Shown: one piece after another, positions 1-6,308 of the stretch
How the letters are laid out: every line of letters begins with the position of its first letter
Numbering within the stretch: the stretch's first letter is position 1
Source of the DNA: Actinomycetota bacterium
GTDB lineage: Bacteria; Actinomycetota; Thermoleophilia; Solirubrobacterales; 70-9
Assembly (NCBI GenBank): GCA_005884305.1
Contig: VAYL01000023.1
Location: forward strand, 2,358-9,597
Length of the DNA: 7,240 nucleotides
Reading direction: 5' to 3'
Position numbers and translations under genes: made by a program
Notes under the pieces: model-generated
The model's database searches: none
Seen by the model: the letters and a program-made list of their open reading frames with translations, nothing else
What the model was told of the DNA's origin: nothing

Positions 1-248
1 ATGGAAGCGACGTGCGGATATGGGTGGATGGCTTCAAGCCCGGGGCGTTGTGCACCGTCTGGCTTCGTAGCAGCGACGGCACCCGCGTTCCAGCCGGATC
101 GTTCCGCTACGTCTACGGCGACGACACGAACGCGACCGAGCTCACGTCCGGGATCGACCCGCCGCATGTGACGGCGGTTGGCCTGGTGGTCGGGTCACGG
201 ACCTACGTCGCGCCGGTCCGCCAGAGCGGCGGCACCGCAAAGAGTTAG
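1..248 (+). CDS. C-terminal fragment of a putative anti-sigma factor-like protein (5' end outside window)
   Basis: The reading frame is open from base 3 and ends at TAG 246-248, giving about 81 visible residues. A GTG at 12 could start a short protein, but the open codons before it (Gly-Ser-Asp) and the lack of a ribosome binding site suggest the gene begins upstream of the window. The visible part alternates predicted beta strands with turns: a VRIWVDGFKPG strand, then TVWLRSSDGTRVPAGSF, then a HVTAVGLVVGSRTYVAPV ending and a short polar tail. This pattern (strand, 'VWL..DGTRV.AGSF', closing strand) resembles the extracytoplasmic beta-sandwich domain at the C-terminus of actinobacterial zinc-finger/RskA-like anti-sigma factors. 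The zinc-finger and membrane segment would be upstream and cannot be seen, so the function is inferred from family resemblance alone. A strong hairpin directly after the stop fits the end of a transcription unit. Confidence 0.55.
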   Translation, partial: GSDVRIWVDGFKPGALCTVWLRSSDGTRVPAGSFRYVYGDDTNATELTSGIDPPHVTAVGLVVGSRTYVAPVRQSGGTAKS

Positions 249-259
249 CCGGAGAGGAA

Positions 260-300
260 CGGCAGGCCCGCCGCGCCCGGACGGCGCGGCGGGCCTGCCG
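260..300 (+). terminator. Perfect 18-bp GC hairpin after the first gene
   Basis: Bases 260-277 pair perfectly with 283-300 around a five-base loop (CGGAC). The stem is almost wholly G and C. It begins 11 bases after the stop of the upstream gene and ends 25 bases before the acyltransferase start. No T-run follows, which is common for terminators of high-GC actinobacteria. It probably ends the upstream transcript. It could instead sit in the 5' leader of the acyltransferase mRNA if both genes are co-transcribed. Confidence 0.7.
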
Positions 301-325
301 CCCACAAATCTGAGATAAACGCACC

Positions 326-1666
326 ATGCAGCGTCTCAGCGACGACGACGCGCGCATCCTGCGGCTCGAGTCCGATGTCATCGCCGGGCATACGCTGAAG
401 GTCGCAATCGTGGACCCACCGGAGGGTGGGGAACTCCCGACGCTCGATCTCGTACGCCGCCGCGTGCAGTCACGACTCGCCGCCGTGCGCCGCGCACGCC
501 AGCGGCTGGCACCAACGCCGCTCAGCATCGCCACGCCGGCGTGGATCGACGACGTGAGCTTCGACATTCGAAGACACGTCCGGCTCGCCTCCGAACCGGT
601 ACACGACCGCGACGCCGTTGTGGCCTTCGCGGGCAAGATCATGGCGGAGCGGCTGGACCACTCACGGCCACTGTGGTGCATCGACTACGCGGGCCCGCTC
701 GACGACGGCCACATCGCACTGGTCATGAGGATCCATCACTGCATGGCCGACGGCGTCACCGCGCTCCGCTTCCTCAAGACCCTCCTTTGGGATGACGAGG
801 ACGGGCGGGAGCCGGGGGCAGACAGCGGCTGGGAGCCTACGCCCGAGCCGGGAGCAGGTCGCCTTCTGGCTGCCGGACTCGGGAGCCGCGCGCGCGATGT
901 CGGGGGCGCAATATCGAGCGGCGCGGGGCTGGCGGAGCTCCCGGGCACATTGCGCCGGGAGCTGTGGCCACTCGGCGCCGACACCGCCTTCGATCGCCGC
1001 ATCGGTGGCGACCGCGAGCTCGCGTTCACCTCCTGCAACCTCGCCGACCTCAAACGAATCGAGCACGCCGCCGGCGAGCACGTGACGATCAACGACGTCG
1101 TCCTTGCGATGGTGGCGGGCGCCATCCGGCGCTGGCTCTCCACCCACCACGAGTACATGGAGACCATGCGCGTCCAGATCCCGGTGAGCATGCATCACCG
1201 CGACGAGGACGGCGACGCGCTCGGAAACCGCGATTCCTTCCTCTTCTGCGACCTCCCGATCTCAGAGCCCGATCCGCGAGCCAGGCTCATCGCGATCAAC
1301 GCCGAGACCACGAGCCGCAAGGAGCACCACGATCCCGCCGAGCTCTACTCCTTCTTCCACAGCCTGTCCCACGTCCGCCCGCTCTACAGGGTGGCCTCGG
1401 GCTTCGCCTCGGGACCGCGCGAGTTCGCGCTGTCGGTGTCGAACGTCCCGGGGCCGCGCGAACCGATCAGCCTCCTGGGGGGCAACGTCGCCGAGCTGTA
1501 CTCGGCCGCCGAGCCGGCGGACCGCCACGCGCTGCGAGCGTCAGCGATCTCGCTGGCCGGGCGCATGGGACTGGGCTTCTGCACCGACCCGGGGACCGTT
1601 CCTGGAGTCGCGGACCTCGCCGAGGGGCTCGACGAGTCGCTGGAGGAGCTGCTGGAGCTCTGCTGA
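326..1666 (+). CDS. Wax ester synthase / acyl-CoA:diacylglycerol acyltransferase (WS/DGAT family)
   Basis: The 446-residue product is close to the usual length of the bifunctional WS/DGAT family, which esterifies acyl-CoA to fatty alcohols or diacylglycerol to make storage wax esters or triacylglycerol, usually at the inner membrane face or on lipid bodies. The N-terminus (MQRLSDDDARILRLES) matches the family's 'RLS..D..FL.LE' opening. The active-site motif HHCMADG is intact at residues 137-143 and is preceded by the family's PLW at 115-117. A TIND segment follows at 254-257. The C-terminal domain shows RVQIPVSM (282-289), a GN pair at 300-301 and SNVPGP at 372-377. A Gly/Pro/Glu-rich linker (about 158-205) separates the two halves. 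The ATG at 326 gives the expected N-terminus, although only a weak GAG-type ribosome binding site precedes it. The gene stands alone, behind a strong hairpin and facing a convergent gene. Substrate choice (wax ester or triacylglycerol) cannot be read from the sequence. Confidence 0.93.
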   Translation: MQRLSDDDARILRLESDVIAGHTLKVAIVDPPEGGELPTLDLVRRRVQSRLAAVRRARQRLAPTPLSIATPAWIDDVSFDIRRHVRLASEPVHDRDAVVAFAGKIMAERLDHSRPLWCIDYAGPLDDGHIALVMRIHHCMADGVTALRFLKTLLWDDEDGREPGADSGWEPTPEPGAGRLLAAGLGSRARDVGGAISSGAGLAELPGTLRRELWPLGADTAFDRRIGGDRELAFTSCNLADLKRIEHAAGEHVTINDVVLAMVAGAIRRWLSTHHEYMETMRVQIPVSMHHRDEDGDALGNRDSFLFCDLPISEPDPRARLIAINAETTSRKEHHDPAELYSFFHSLSHVRPLYRVASGFASGPREFALSVSNVPGPREPISLLGGNVAELYSAAEPADRHALRASAISLAGRMGLGFCTDPGTVPGVADLAEGLDESLEELLELC

Positions 1667-1798
1667 GCGCGCGCTGGCTCACCCGGGCGAAAAAACGGCG
1701 GCAAGTAGGACGGCGCCAACGCGGCCACCTGCCGAGGCTGCACTTTGCCACCTGAGCGGTGCTAACTACGGGCTCGAGCGCGTCCGGACTGTGGCGAG

Positions 1799-1835
1799 CC
1801 TGGAGTTTGTCGGCGCATGGATGACAAACTCCAGG
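1799..1835. terminator. Inverted repeat between convergent genes, possible bidirectional terminator
   Basis: Bases 1799-1811 (CCTGGAGTTTGTC) are the exact reverse complement of 1823-1835, separated by an 11-base loop. The stem lies between two genes that end towards each other (stops at 1666 and 1873), where a shared terminator is expected. It is noticeably less GC-rich than its surroundings and has no flanking T-run, so a dispersed repeat unit or a protein-binding site is also possible. The rest of the 206-base gap shows only a run of six A (1690-1695). Confidence 0.5.
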
Positions 1836-1872
1836 GTCGACCGGATCCGCCGCCCCTACGTGCCCCCGTCAC

Positions 1873-3378
1873 TCAACCCCCGCCCGCGTCCCTGAACTTC
1901 ACCAGCCCGCCCAGCACGCCCACGTACGCCGTGCCGTTCCGGGCGATGGTCACCGGTGCGTAGTTGTTGTTGTAGCCGAGCCCTTCGCCGGACAGACGCC
2001 GCCAAACCCGCTTGCCGGTGTCGAAGTCGAGCGCCGTCAGGTACCAGGCGTCCTGGTTGTCCGACCGCGGCGGCTTCGTGTACGTGTAGACGAGCCCCGC
2101 CCTTGCTGAGACCTTGGGAACGACCGAGGGGGCGCGCTCGCTGCTCAACCAGACCTTGTGACAGCCGTGGCCGTCGCGGTTGACCTTCACCCGCTCGAGA
2201 CCCGGCGCCGTGACGCCGCCGTTCTCGGTCGCCGCGATCGAGTAGCCGTAGTTGTTCTCGGCGATCAGCGACCGGCCGGCCCCGATCAGCGACTGGTCGG
2301 TGGACGAGCGCCCCTGGTGGAAGACCGGGATGCGGCAGACGACGCGGCCATCGCGTGGGTCGGCGCGGCGCTTGAACACCATGATGTGGACCGGGTCCGC
2401 GTTGTCCGTGATCGCGACGTACCGCCCGCCGCCCATGATCGTCGGCGTCGTACCCGATCCGGCCTCCGTCTGACCCGGCTTGACCGTGCCATCGTTCGGA
2501 TAGCCATGGCGCCAAACCACCCGGACGCGCCCGCGACGCGCATCCAACCGGTAGAGCGCCCCGTCGGTGACGACGTAGACGCCGCGACGCTCGTCGACCG
2601 CGAACGAGTTGCCGATCGGCGACCCGAGGTCGCGGGTGTGGATCTTGCCGCTCCTTCGATTGACCCAGCCGACGACGCCGTCGTTGGAGGCGAACCAGAT
2701 GCGCCCGTCCCAGTCGGGAAGCGCCGAGACGATCTTGTCGTCGGAGGCCAGCCGACCGCTCACGTCGAAGTCGCGGCGAAGCGCCAGGCCGGGTCCGGGT
2801 GTCTCGGCGATGACGAAGATGTGGCGCGTGGTGGTGGGCGCAACGACGCGGTCGGCCTGGTCGAGATAGAAGTAGCCGCCCCCGCTGAAGTCGGTGAACG
2901 GGTTGCCGCCGCCCGGCTGCCGCGGCGGCATCCGATACGTCGCCAGCGGGGTGAGCGTCGCGGGGTCGATGATCGCCACGACAGGGCGATCCAGGCCGAC
3001 GCAGATCGTTACCAGCCGACCACGTGAGTCGAAGGTGATGGAGGCGCACTCTCGCGTGAGGACGGTGCCGCGGTAGAAGGCTGACTGCGTCCGCGTCCGG
3101 TGGCCGAGCGGTCCGCTCCAGAGGTAGGTGTCGGTCTGGTAGGCGTCGTCGTGGAGGTTGGAGACCCCGTTCGGCGCCATGAACGGGTTCCGCGGAACGG
3201 CCGGTAGCGAGAAGGGATCGGGCTTCGCGGGCGAGCCGTCGAACGGCTTGATGTCGCCGGCCATCGGTCCCTGCGGGATCGGCGGCGGGGTCATGCCGGC
3301 CGTCTGCGCCCCGGCGACGGCGGGGATCGCCAGCACGAGAAGCAACGCAATCACGGCAACCAGCCCTCGACGCGTCAT
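1873..3378 (-). CDS. Secreted beta-propeller (PQQ-like repeat) protein
   Basis: The 501-residue product opens with a classic signal peptide: positive MTRR, a hydrophobic core to about residue 20, and a likely cleavage after VAGA at residue 24. No lipobox cysteine or later membrane segment is visible, so it is probably exported as a soluble protein. A proline-rich stretch (about 28-70) leads into a series of blade-like repeats of the form 'strand-turn-x-x-x-D-x-x-[TS]-G-[KR]': VVAIIDPATLTPLATY (133-148), GRIWFASNDGVVGWVNRRSG (225-244), GVYVVTDGALYRLDARRG (266-283), RYVAITDNADPVHIMVF (319-335), YLTALDFDTGKRVWRRLSG (446-464) and GTAYVGVLGGLVKF (482-495). These fit a PQQ-binding-like or YVTN-type propeller. 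No quinoprotein dehydrogenase active site is recognisable, so enzymatic activity is not claimed. Four cysteines (111, 126, 348, 406) could form two disulfides outside the cell. The ATG is fixed by the signal peptide. No Shine-Dalgarno sequence precedes it, so translation may be leaderless. The ligand or role is unknown. Confidence 0.85.
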   Translation of the reverse strand: MTRRGLVAVIALLLVLAIPAVAGAQTAGMTPPPIPQGPMAGDIKPFDGSPAKPDPFSLPAVPRNPFMAPNGVSNLHDDAYQTDTYLWSGPLGHRTRTQSAFYRGTVLTRECASITFDSRGRLVTICVGLDRPVVAIIDPATLTPLATYRMPPRQPGGGNPFTDFSGGGYFYLDQADRVVAPTTTRHIFVIAETPGPGLALRRDFDVSGRLASDDKIVSALPDWDGRIWFASNDGVVGWVNRRSGKIHTRDLGSPIGNSFAVDERRGVYVVTDGALYRLDARRGRVRVVWRHGYPNDGTVKPGQTEAGSGTTPTIMGGGRYVAITDNADPVHIMVFKRRADPRDGRVVCRIPVFHQGRSSTDQSLIGAGRSLIAENNYGYSIAATENGGVTAPGLERVKVNRDGHGCHKVWLSSERAPSVVPKVSARAGLVYTYTKPPRSDNQDAWYLTALDFDTGKRVWRRLSGEGLGYNNNYAPVTIARNGTAYVGVLGGLVKFRDAGGG

Positions 3379-3438
3379 GTTGATTCGAGGCTACCGCGGT
3401 GCGCCAGATCACGTGCCACTTGGCTCAAGGATGGAAGA
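3379..3438. promoter_or_regulatory. Divergent intergenic region serving two genes
   Basis: Only 60 bases separate the start of the secreted propeller gene (minus strand) from the PAS gene (plus strand), so promoters for both probably lie here or overlap the genes. A short palindrome, GCCA-CT-TGGC (3415-3424), and a CACGTG hexamer (3410-3415) are the only symmetrical elements I see. No convincing -35/-10 pair is visible on either strand. Shared regulation is inferred from geometry only. Confidence 0.35.
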
Positions 3439-3861
3439 ATGGAGAGGATGGCGGCTCAAAAACCCCTGGAGCTGATCCTCGCCCGCAACTTGCTGACCAG
3501 CATCTCGACGCCCGCCTTCCTGGTCGACCAGGACGCCGCGCTCGTCTTCTACAACGAGGCCGCGGGCGCGCTGCTCGGCCGCTCGTTCGAGGACGTCGGC
3601 CGGATGTCTCCCGAGGACTGGACGTCCACCTATGGCCCGTTCAAGGCAAACGGCCAGCCCGTCGAGCTCGACGAGCTGCCCACCACACGCGCGGTCCGCG
3701 ACGGGCGCCCGGCGCACGCCGTGTTCACGATCCGCTCCGCCAATGGCGGCAAGCAGGAGATTGAGTCGAGCGCCTTCCCGATCGTCGCCTCCGAGGAGGG
3801 ATCATCGGGGGCGATGATCTTCTTCTGGCCGCACGATCGCAGCGGGAGGGCGAGCCCATGA
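3439..3861 (+). CDS. Stand-alone PAS-domain protein
   Basis: This 140-residue protein is almost entirely one PAS domain (about 14-130). The opening helix (LILARNLLTSIS) leads to the 'PAFLVDQDAALVFYNEAAGALLGRSFEDV' type core (25-53), with the characteristic YNE at 38-40. It then shows the 'NGQPVELDELPTTRAVRDGRPAH' segment (71-93) found in many sensor PAS domains, then FTIRSANGGKQEIESSAFPI (96-115) and a final strand GAMIFFW (124-130). There is no kinase, cyclase, DNA-binding or membrane segment, and no cysteine, so the protein has no output domain of its own. The start is set by AAGGA at 3427-3431, seven bases before ATG 3439. A second ATG at 3448 lies too close to the next GGAGAGG to be preferred. 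The stop overlaps the start of the hydrolase gene (ATGA), implying translational coupling. It probably senses a small ligand or redox state and acts on the hydrolase; the ligand is unknown. Confidence 0.85.
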   Translation: MERMAAQKPLELILARNLLTSISTPAFLVDQDAALVFYNEAAGALLGRSFEDVGRMSPEDWTSTYGPFKANGQPVELDELPTTRAVRDGRPAHAVFTIRSANGGKQEIESSAFPIVASEEGSSGAMIFFWPHDRSGRASP

Positions 3862-4739
3862 GGCTCAAGGTCTGGGGAGCTCGCGGATCGGTCCCGGCGC
3901 CCGGGCCCGAGATGAATCGCTACGGCGGCAATACCTCCTGCGTGGAGATCACCCTGGCGAGCGGCGAGCACATCATCCTCGACGCCGGCACCGGGATCCG
4001 CACGCTGGGCCTCGACCTGACCAGCTCGCCGCACGTGAACATCCTGCTGACGCACCTCCATCTGGACCACATCCAGGGCCTCATGTTCTTCCCGCCCTGC
4101 TTCCGCGCTGACGCCGACATCACGATCTGGGGACCCGCGTCGCCCGAGGCATCCCTAGAGGACCGGGTCGCCCGCTACATCTCGGCGCCGCTCTCACCGG
4201 TCGAGGTCCGTGAGCTCCCCTGCGATGTGTCATTCCGGGACACACCGCCGAGCGAGTGGCAGCTCGGTTCCGCGACGATCCGATGCGAGGCGATCAACCA
4301 CCGCGGGCCGACCCTCGGCTTCCGGATCACCGACGGCGATACGACGCTCTGCTACATCCCCGATCACGAGCCCGCGCTCGGCACCGTCCTCGCCGACAAC
4401 GAGCCCGAGTGGATCTCGGGCTACGACCTGGCCCGGGACGCCGATCTCTTGATCCACGACTGCCAGTACGCCGACGACGAGTACCCGCTGCACGTCGGTT
4501 GGGGACATTCCGGGATGACCGACTCGCTCACCTTCGCGTCTCGGGTGGGCGCGCAGCGCCTCCTGCTCTTCCACCACGACCCGCTGCACGCCGACGGCTT
4601 CCTCGATGACCTCCACGCGGCCGCCCGCAGGCGCTGGGCCGAGCTCGGCGGCGACTCCGCCTCGGTGGAGATGGCGAGGGAAGGCGCGGTGCTCGATGTG
4701 GAGCCGGTCGCCGCCCCGGCCGGTATCTCCGGCGCCTGA
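3858..4739 (+). CDS. Metallo-beta-lactamase-fold hydrolase (PhnP-like / cyclic phosphodiesterase type)
   Basis: The 293-residue protein carries the full metal site of the metallo-beta-lactamase fold: THLHLDH at 65-71 (His66, His68, Asp70, His71), a later His148 in INHRG, Asp169 in YIPDH, and a C-terminal HHDP (239-242). Its opening, VWGARGSVPAPGP followed by YGGNTSCVEI and LDAGTGIRTLG, is typical of the COG1235-like branch related to PhnP and other phosphodiesterases, not of true beta-lactamases. It has no signal peptide, so it acts in the cytoplasm, probably on a phosphodiester or cyclic phosphate; the substrate is not determined. An HDCQY segment (200-204) and GHSGM (216-220) add further polar residues near the likely active site. 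A GGGAGG at 3844-3849 sits eight bases before the ATG, inside the end of the PAS gene, and the ATGA overlap couples both genes. The last 10-15 residues are Ala/Pro-rich and probably disordered. Confidence 0.9.
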   Translation: MRLKVWGARGSVPAPGPEMNRYGGNTSCVEITLASGEHIILDAGTGIRTLGLDLTSSPHVNILLTHLHLDHIQGLMFFPPCFRADADITIWGPASPEASLEDRVARYISAPLSPVEVRELPCDVSFRDTPPSEWQLGSATIRCEAINHRGPTLGFRITDGDTTLCYIPDHEPALGTVLADNEPEWISGYDLARDADLLIHDCQYADDEYPLHVGWGHSGMTDSLTFASRVGAQRLLLFHHDPLHADGFLDDLHAAARRRWAELGGDSASVEMAREGAVLDVEPVAAPAGISGA

Positions 4740-4749
4740 GCGCGATCCG

Positions 4750-4786
4750 GGACGGATTGAACGCGTCCGGGGGCGCAGTCGTGCCC
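4750..4786 (+). terminator. Weak tandem hairpins after the hydrolase gene
   Basis: Two small stems begin 11 bases after the stop. GGACG (4750-4754) pairs with CGTCC (4764-4768). GGGCGC (4771-4776) pairs with GTGCCC (4781-4786) around an AGTC loop with one G-T wobble. Neither is long and no T-run follows. They are the best visible candidates for ending the PAS-hydrolase transcript ahead of glnA, but read-through cannot be excluded. Confidence 0.3.
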
Positions 4787-4798
4787 GCAAAGAGCGGA

Positions 4799-4845
4799 TT
4801 TCGACATCCGGTACAAACGCGCCCCTGAATATTCTCGACATCGGG
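4799..4845 (+). promoter_or_regulatory. Imperfect direct repeat upstream of glnA
   Basis: TCGACATCCGG (4801-4811) is repeated as TCGACATCGGG (4835-4845), matching at 10 of 11 positions with starts 34 bases apart, about three helical turns. The AT-rich palindrome GAATATTC (4827-4834) directly abuts the second copy. The arrangement is consistent with paired binding sites for a regulator of glnA, or with part of its promoter. It does not match the GlnR box as I know it. The assignment is inference. Confidence 0.3.
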
Positions 4846-4910
4846 CCAGGGAACCTCGGCCGCATCTCCCATAGGTTTCCGTCAGATTCGGATTGCTGCG
4901 ACCCCAAAAC

Positions 4911-4916
4911 GGAGGA
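4911..4916 (+). promoter_or_regulatory. Ribosome binding site that fixes the glnA TTG start
   Basis: GGAGGA lies eight bases before TTG 4925, a near-ideal Shine-Dalgarno sequence and spacing. No ATG or GTG start in the same frame is as well placed, and starting here gives the family's expected N-terminal length. This supports TTG as the true start codon. Confidence 0.8.
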
Positions 4917-4924
4917 AGAACAAG

Positions 4925-6292
4925 TTGGCAACCGCAACCCAGCCGAGCACCAACCACAAGGACATCGTCGCCCGCGTCGACGAGGACGGCGTCGAGTTCA
5001 TCCGTCTCTGGTTCACGGACATCAACGGGCAGCTGAAGAGCTTCTCCGTCGGCCGCGAGGAGCTGGAGCACGCCCTCGAGGACGGCATGGGCTTCGACGG
5101 TTCCTCGATCACCGGCTTCAACGCGATCGAGGAATCGGACATGATCGCGATGCCCGACCCCGACACGTACACGCTCCTGCCATGGCGGACCCACGGCGAG
5201 AAGGGCAATGTCGCGCGGATGTTCTGCGACGTCCTCAAGCCCGGCGGTGACCCCTACGAGGGCGACCCGCGCTTCGTCATGCGCCGGGCGCTCGCGAGGG
5301 CCAACGACATGGGCTTCGACACCTTCAACCTGGGCCCGGAGCTGGAGTTCTTCTACTTCGCATCCGACGAGCTCGGCGAGGACGGGGTGCCTACGATCCT
5401 GGACAAGGGCGGCTATTTCGATCTCACCACGCTCGACGCAGCTTCGGACCTACGCCGCGACACGGTGAACGCGCTCAAGCGAGTCGGGATTCCGGTCGAG
5501 TACACCCACCACGAGGTCGGCGCCTCGCAGCACGAGATCGACATGCGCTACGCCGAGGGGCTGCGGATGTCCGACAACGCGATGACCTACCGGATCGTGG
5601 TCAAGGAGATCGCGGCCGAGCACGGCGTCTACGCAACCTTCATGCCCAAGCCCCTGTTTGGCGAGAACGGGTCGGGCATGCACACCCACCAGTCACTGTT
5701 CTCCGACGGCAAGAACGCGTTCTTCGACTCCGACGCCGACTATCACCTGTCGGATGCCGCGAAGTCGTACATCGCGGGCCTCCTTCGCCACGCTCGTGAG
5801 ATCGCGGCCCTGTTCGCGCCCAACGTCAACTCCTACAAGCGGCTGGTGCCGGGCTACGAGGCGCCGGTCTATTGCGCATGGTCGCAGCGGAACCGCTCAG
5901 CGCTCGTGCGGGTGCCCGTCTACCACCCGGGCAAGGAGCAGGCCACGCGGTGCGAGCTGCGCTGCCCGGATCCCTCCTGCAATCCCTACCTGACGTTCGC
6001 GGCGATGCTGCACGCCGGGCTCGACGGCATCGAACACGGGTACGAGTGCCCGGAGCCGATGGAGCGCAATCTGTACGAGCTCTCCCACGACGAGCGGATC
6101 GAGCGCGGCATCGAGCAGCTGCCCGAGACCCTGGGCGAGGCCATCGAGGTGCTGGCGGAGTCCGACCTGGTTCGGAAGGCGCTGGGCGATCACATCTTCG
6201 ATCGCTACGTGGAGCTGAAGCGAGCCGAGTGGGAGGACTACCGGGTCCAGGTCACCCGGTGGGAGCTCGACAGATACCTGCCGGTCCTCTAG
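4925..6292 (+). CDS. glnA: Glutamine synthetase, type I (GSI-alpha)
   Basis: The 455-residue enzyme makes glutamine from glutamate, ammonia and ATP in the cytoplasm, as a dodecamer in this family. Key motifs are intact: DGSSITGF (58-65), metal-binding GPELEFF (137-143, Glu139 and Glu141), HHEVGASQHEID (195-206, Glu197 and Glu204), NGSGMHTH (248-255, His253), NSYKRLVPGYEAP (302-314, flexible-loop Glu312), NRSALVRVP (323-331) and ELRCPDPSCNPYL (344-356). The roughly 25-residue insertion of GSI-beta enzymes is absent. Tyr384 in NLYELSHDE falls where the adenylylated tyrosine of GSI-beta lies, but the surrounding NLYDLPPEE context is missing. It is therefore GSI-alpha, expected to be controlled by feedback rather than adenylylation. 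However, Ala67 occupies the position of Bacillus Arg62, the residue tied there to glutamine feedback inhibition, so control may differ. The start is TTG behind a strong GGAGGA. Hairpins and a direct repeat lie upstream, and a coiled-coil gene converges 16 bases after the stop. Confidence 0.97.
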   Translation: MATATQPSTNHKDIVARVDEDGVEFIRLWFTDINGQLKSFSVGREELEHALEDGMGFDGSSITGFNAIEESDMIAMPDPDTYTLLPWRTHGEKGNVARMFCDVLKPGGDPYEGDPRFVMRRALARANDMGFDTFNLGPELEFFYFASDELGEDGVPTILDKGGYFDLTTLDAASDLRRDTVNALKRVGIPVEYTHHEVGASQHEIDMRYAEGLRMSDNAMTYRIVVKEIAAEHGVYATFMPKPLFGENGSGMHTHQSLFSDGKNAFFDSDADYHLSDAAKSYIAGLLRHAREIAALFAPNVNSYKRLVPGYEAPVYCAWSQRNRSALVRVPVYHPGKEQATRCELRCPDPSCNPYLTFAAMLHAGLDGIEHGYECPEPMERNLYELSHDERIERGIEQLPETLGEAIEVLAESDLVRKALGDHIFDRYVELKRAEWEDYRVQVTRWELDRYLPVL

Positions 6293-6308
6293 GGCACTAG
6301 GAGCTAAG

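Noticed and set aside
1690..1695. Run of six A that would be a T-run for minus-strand transcripts
   Set aside because: The only stem beside it on that strand is four base pairs, and it lies about 180 bases past the propeller stop. Too weak for an intrinsic terminator call.
964..1755. 263-codon plus-strand frame overlapping the acyltransferase
   Set aside because: Its product is dominated by Arg, Pro and Ala and has no domain. The WS/DGAT frame with intact HHCMADG explains the region.
1817..1960. Short plus-strand reading frame starting in the loop of the 1799-1835 inverted repeat
   Set aside because: It has no ribosome binding site and runs antisense into the end of the propeller gene. The proline-rich product looks like a shadow.
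2158..3027. 289-codon open frame on the plus strand inside the propeller gene
   Set aside because: It is antisense to a gene with a clear signal peptide and blade repeats. Its product is Arg/Asp/Val-rich without domains, as expected of a mirror frame in GC-rich DNA.
1856..3412. 518-codon minus-strand frame overlapping the propeller gene
   Set aside because: It is in another frame of the same strand, Arg/Pro-rich and low in hydrophobic structure. The 501-residue frame has the signal peptide and propeller repeats.
4800..4877. Sigma-70 or ECF-type promoter elements for glnA (TTCGAC, TATTCT, GGAAC, TAGGTT)
   Set aside because: Single hexamers resemble consensus, but no pair has acceptable spacing, so no specific promoter is annotated.
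6068..6085. Adenylylation site at Tyr384 (NLYEL) of glutamine synthetase
   Set aside because: The aligned tyrosine is present, but the flanking sequence and missing insertion are those of GSI-alpha, which is not adenylylated.
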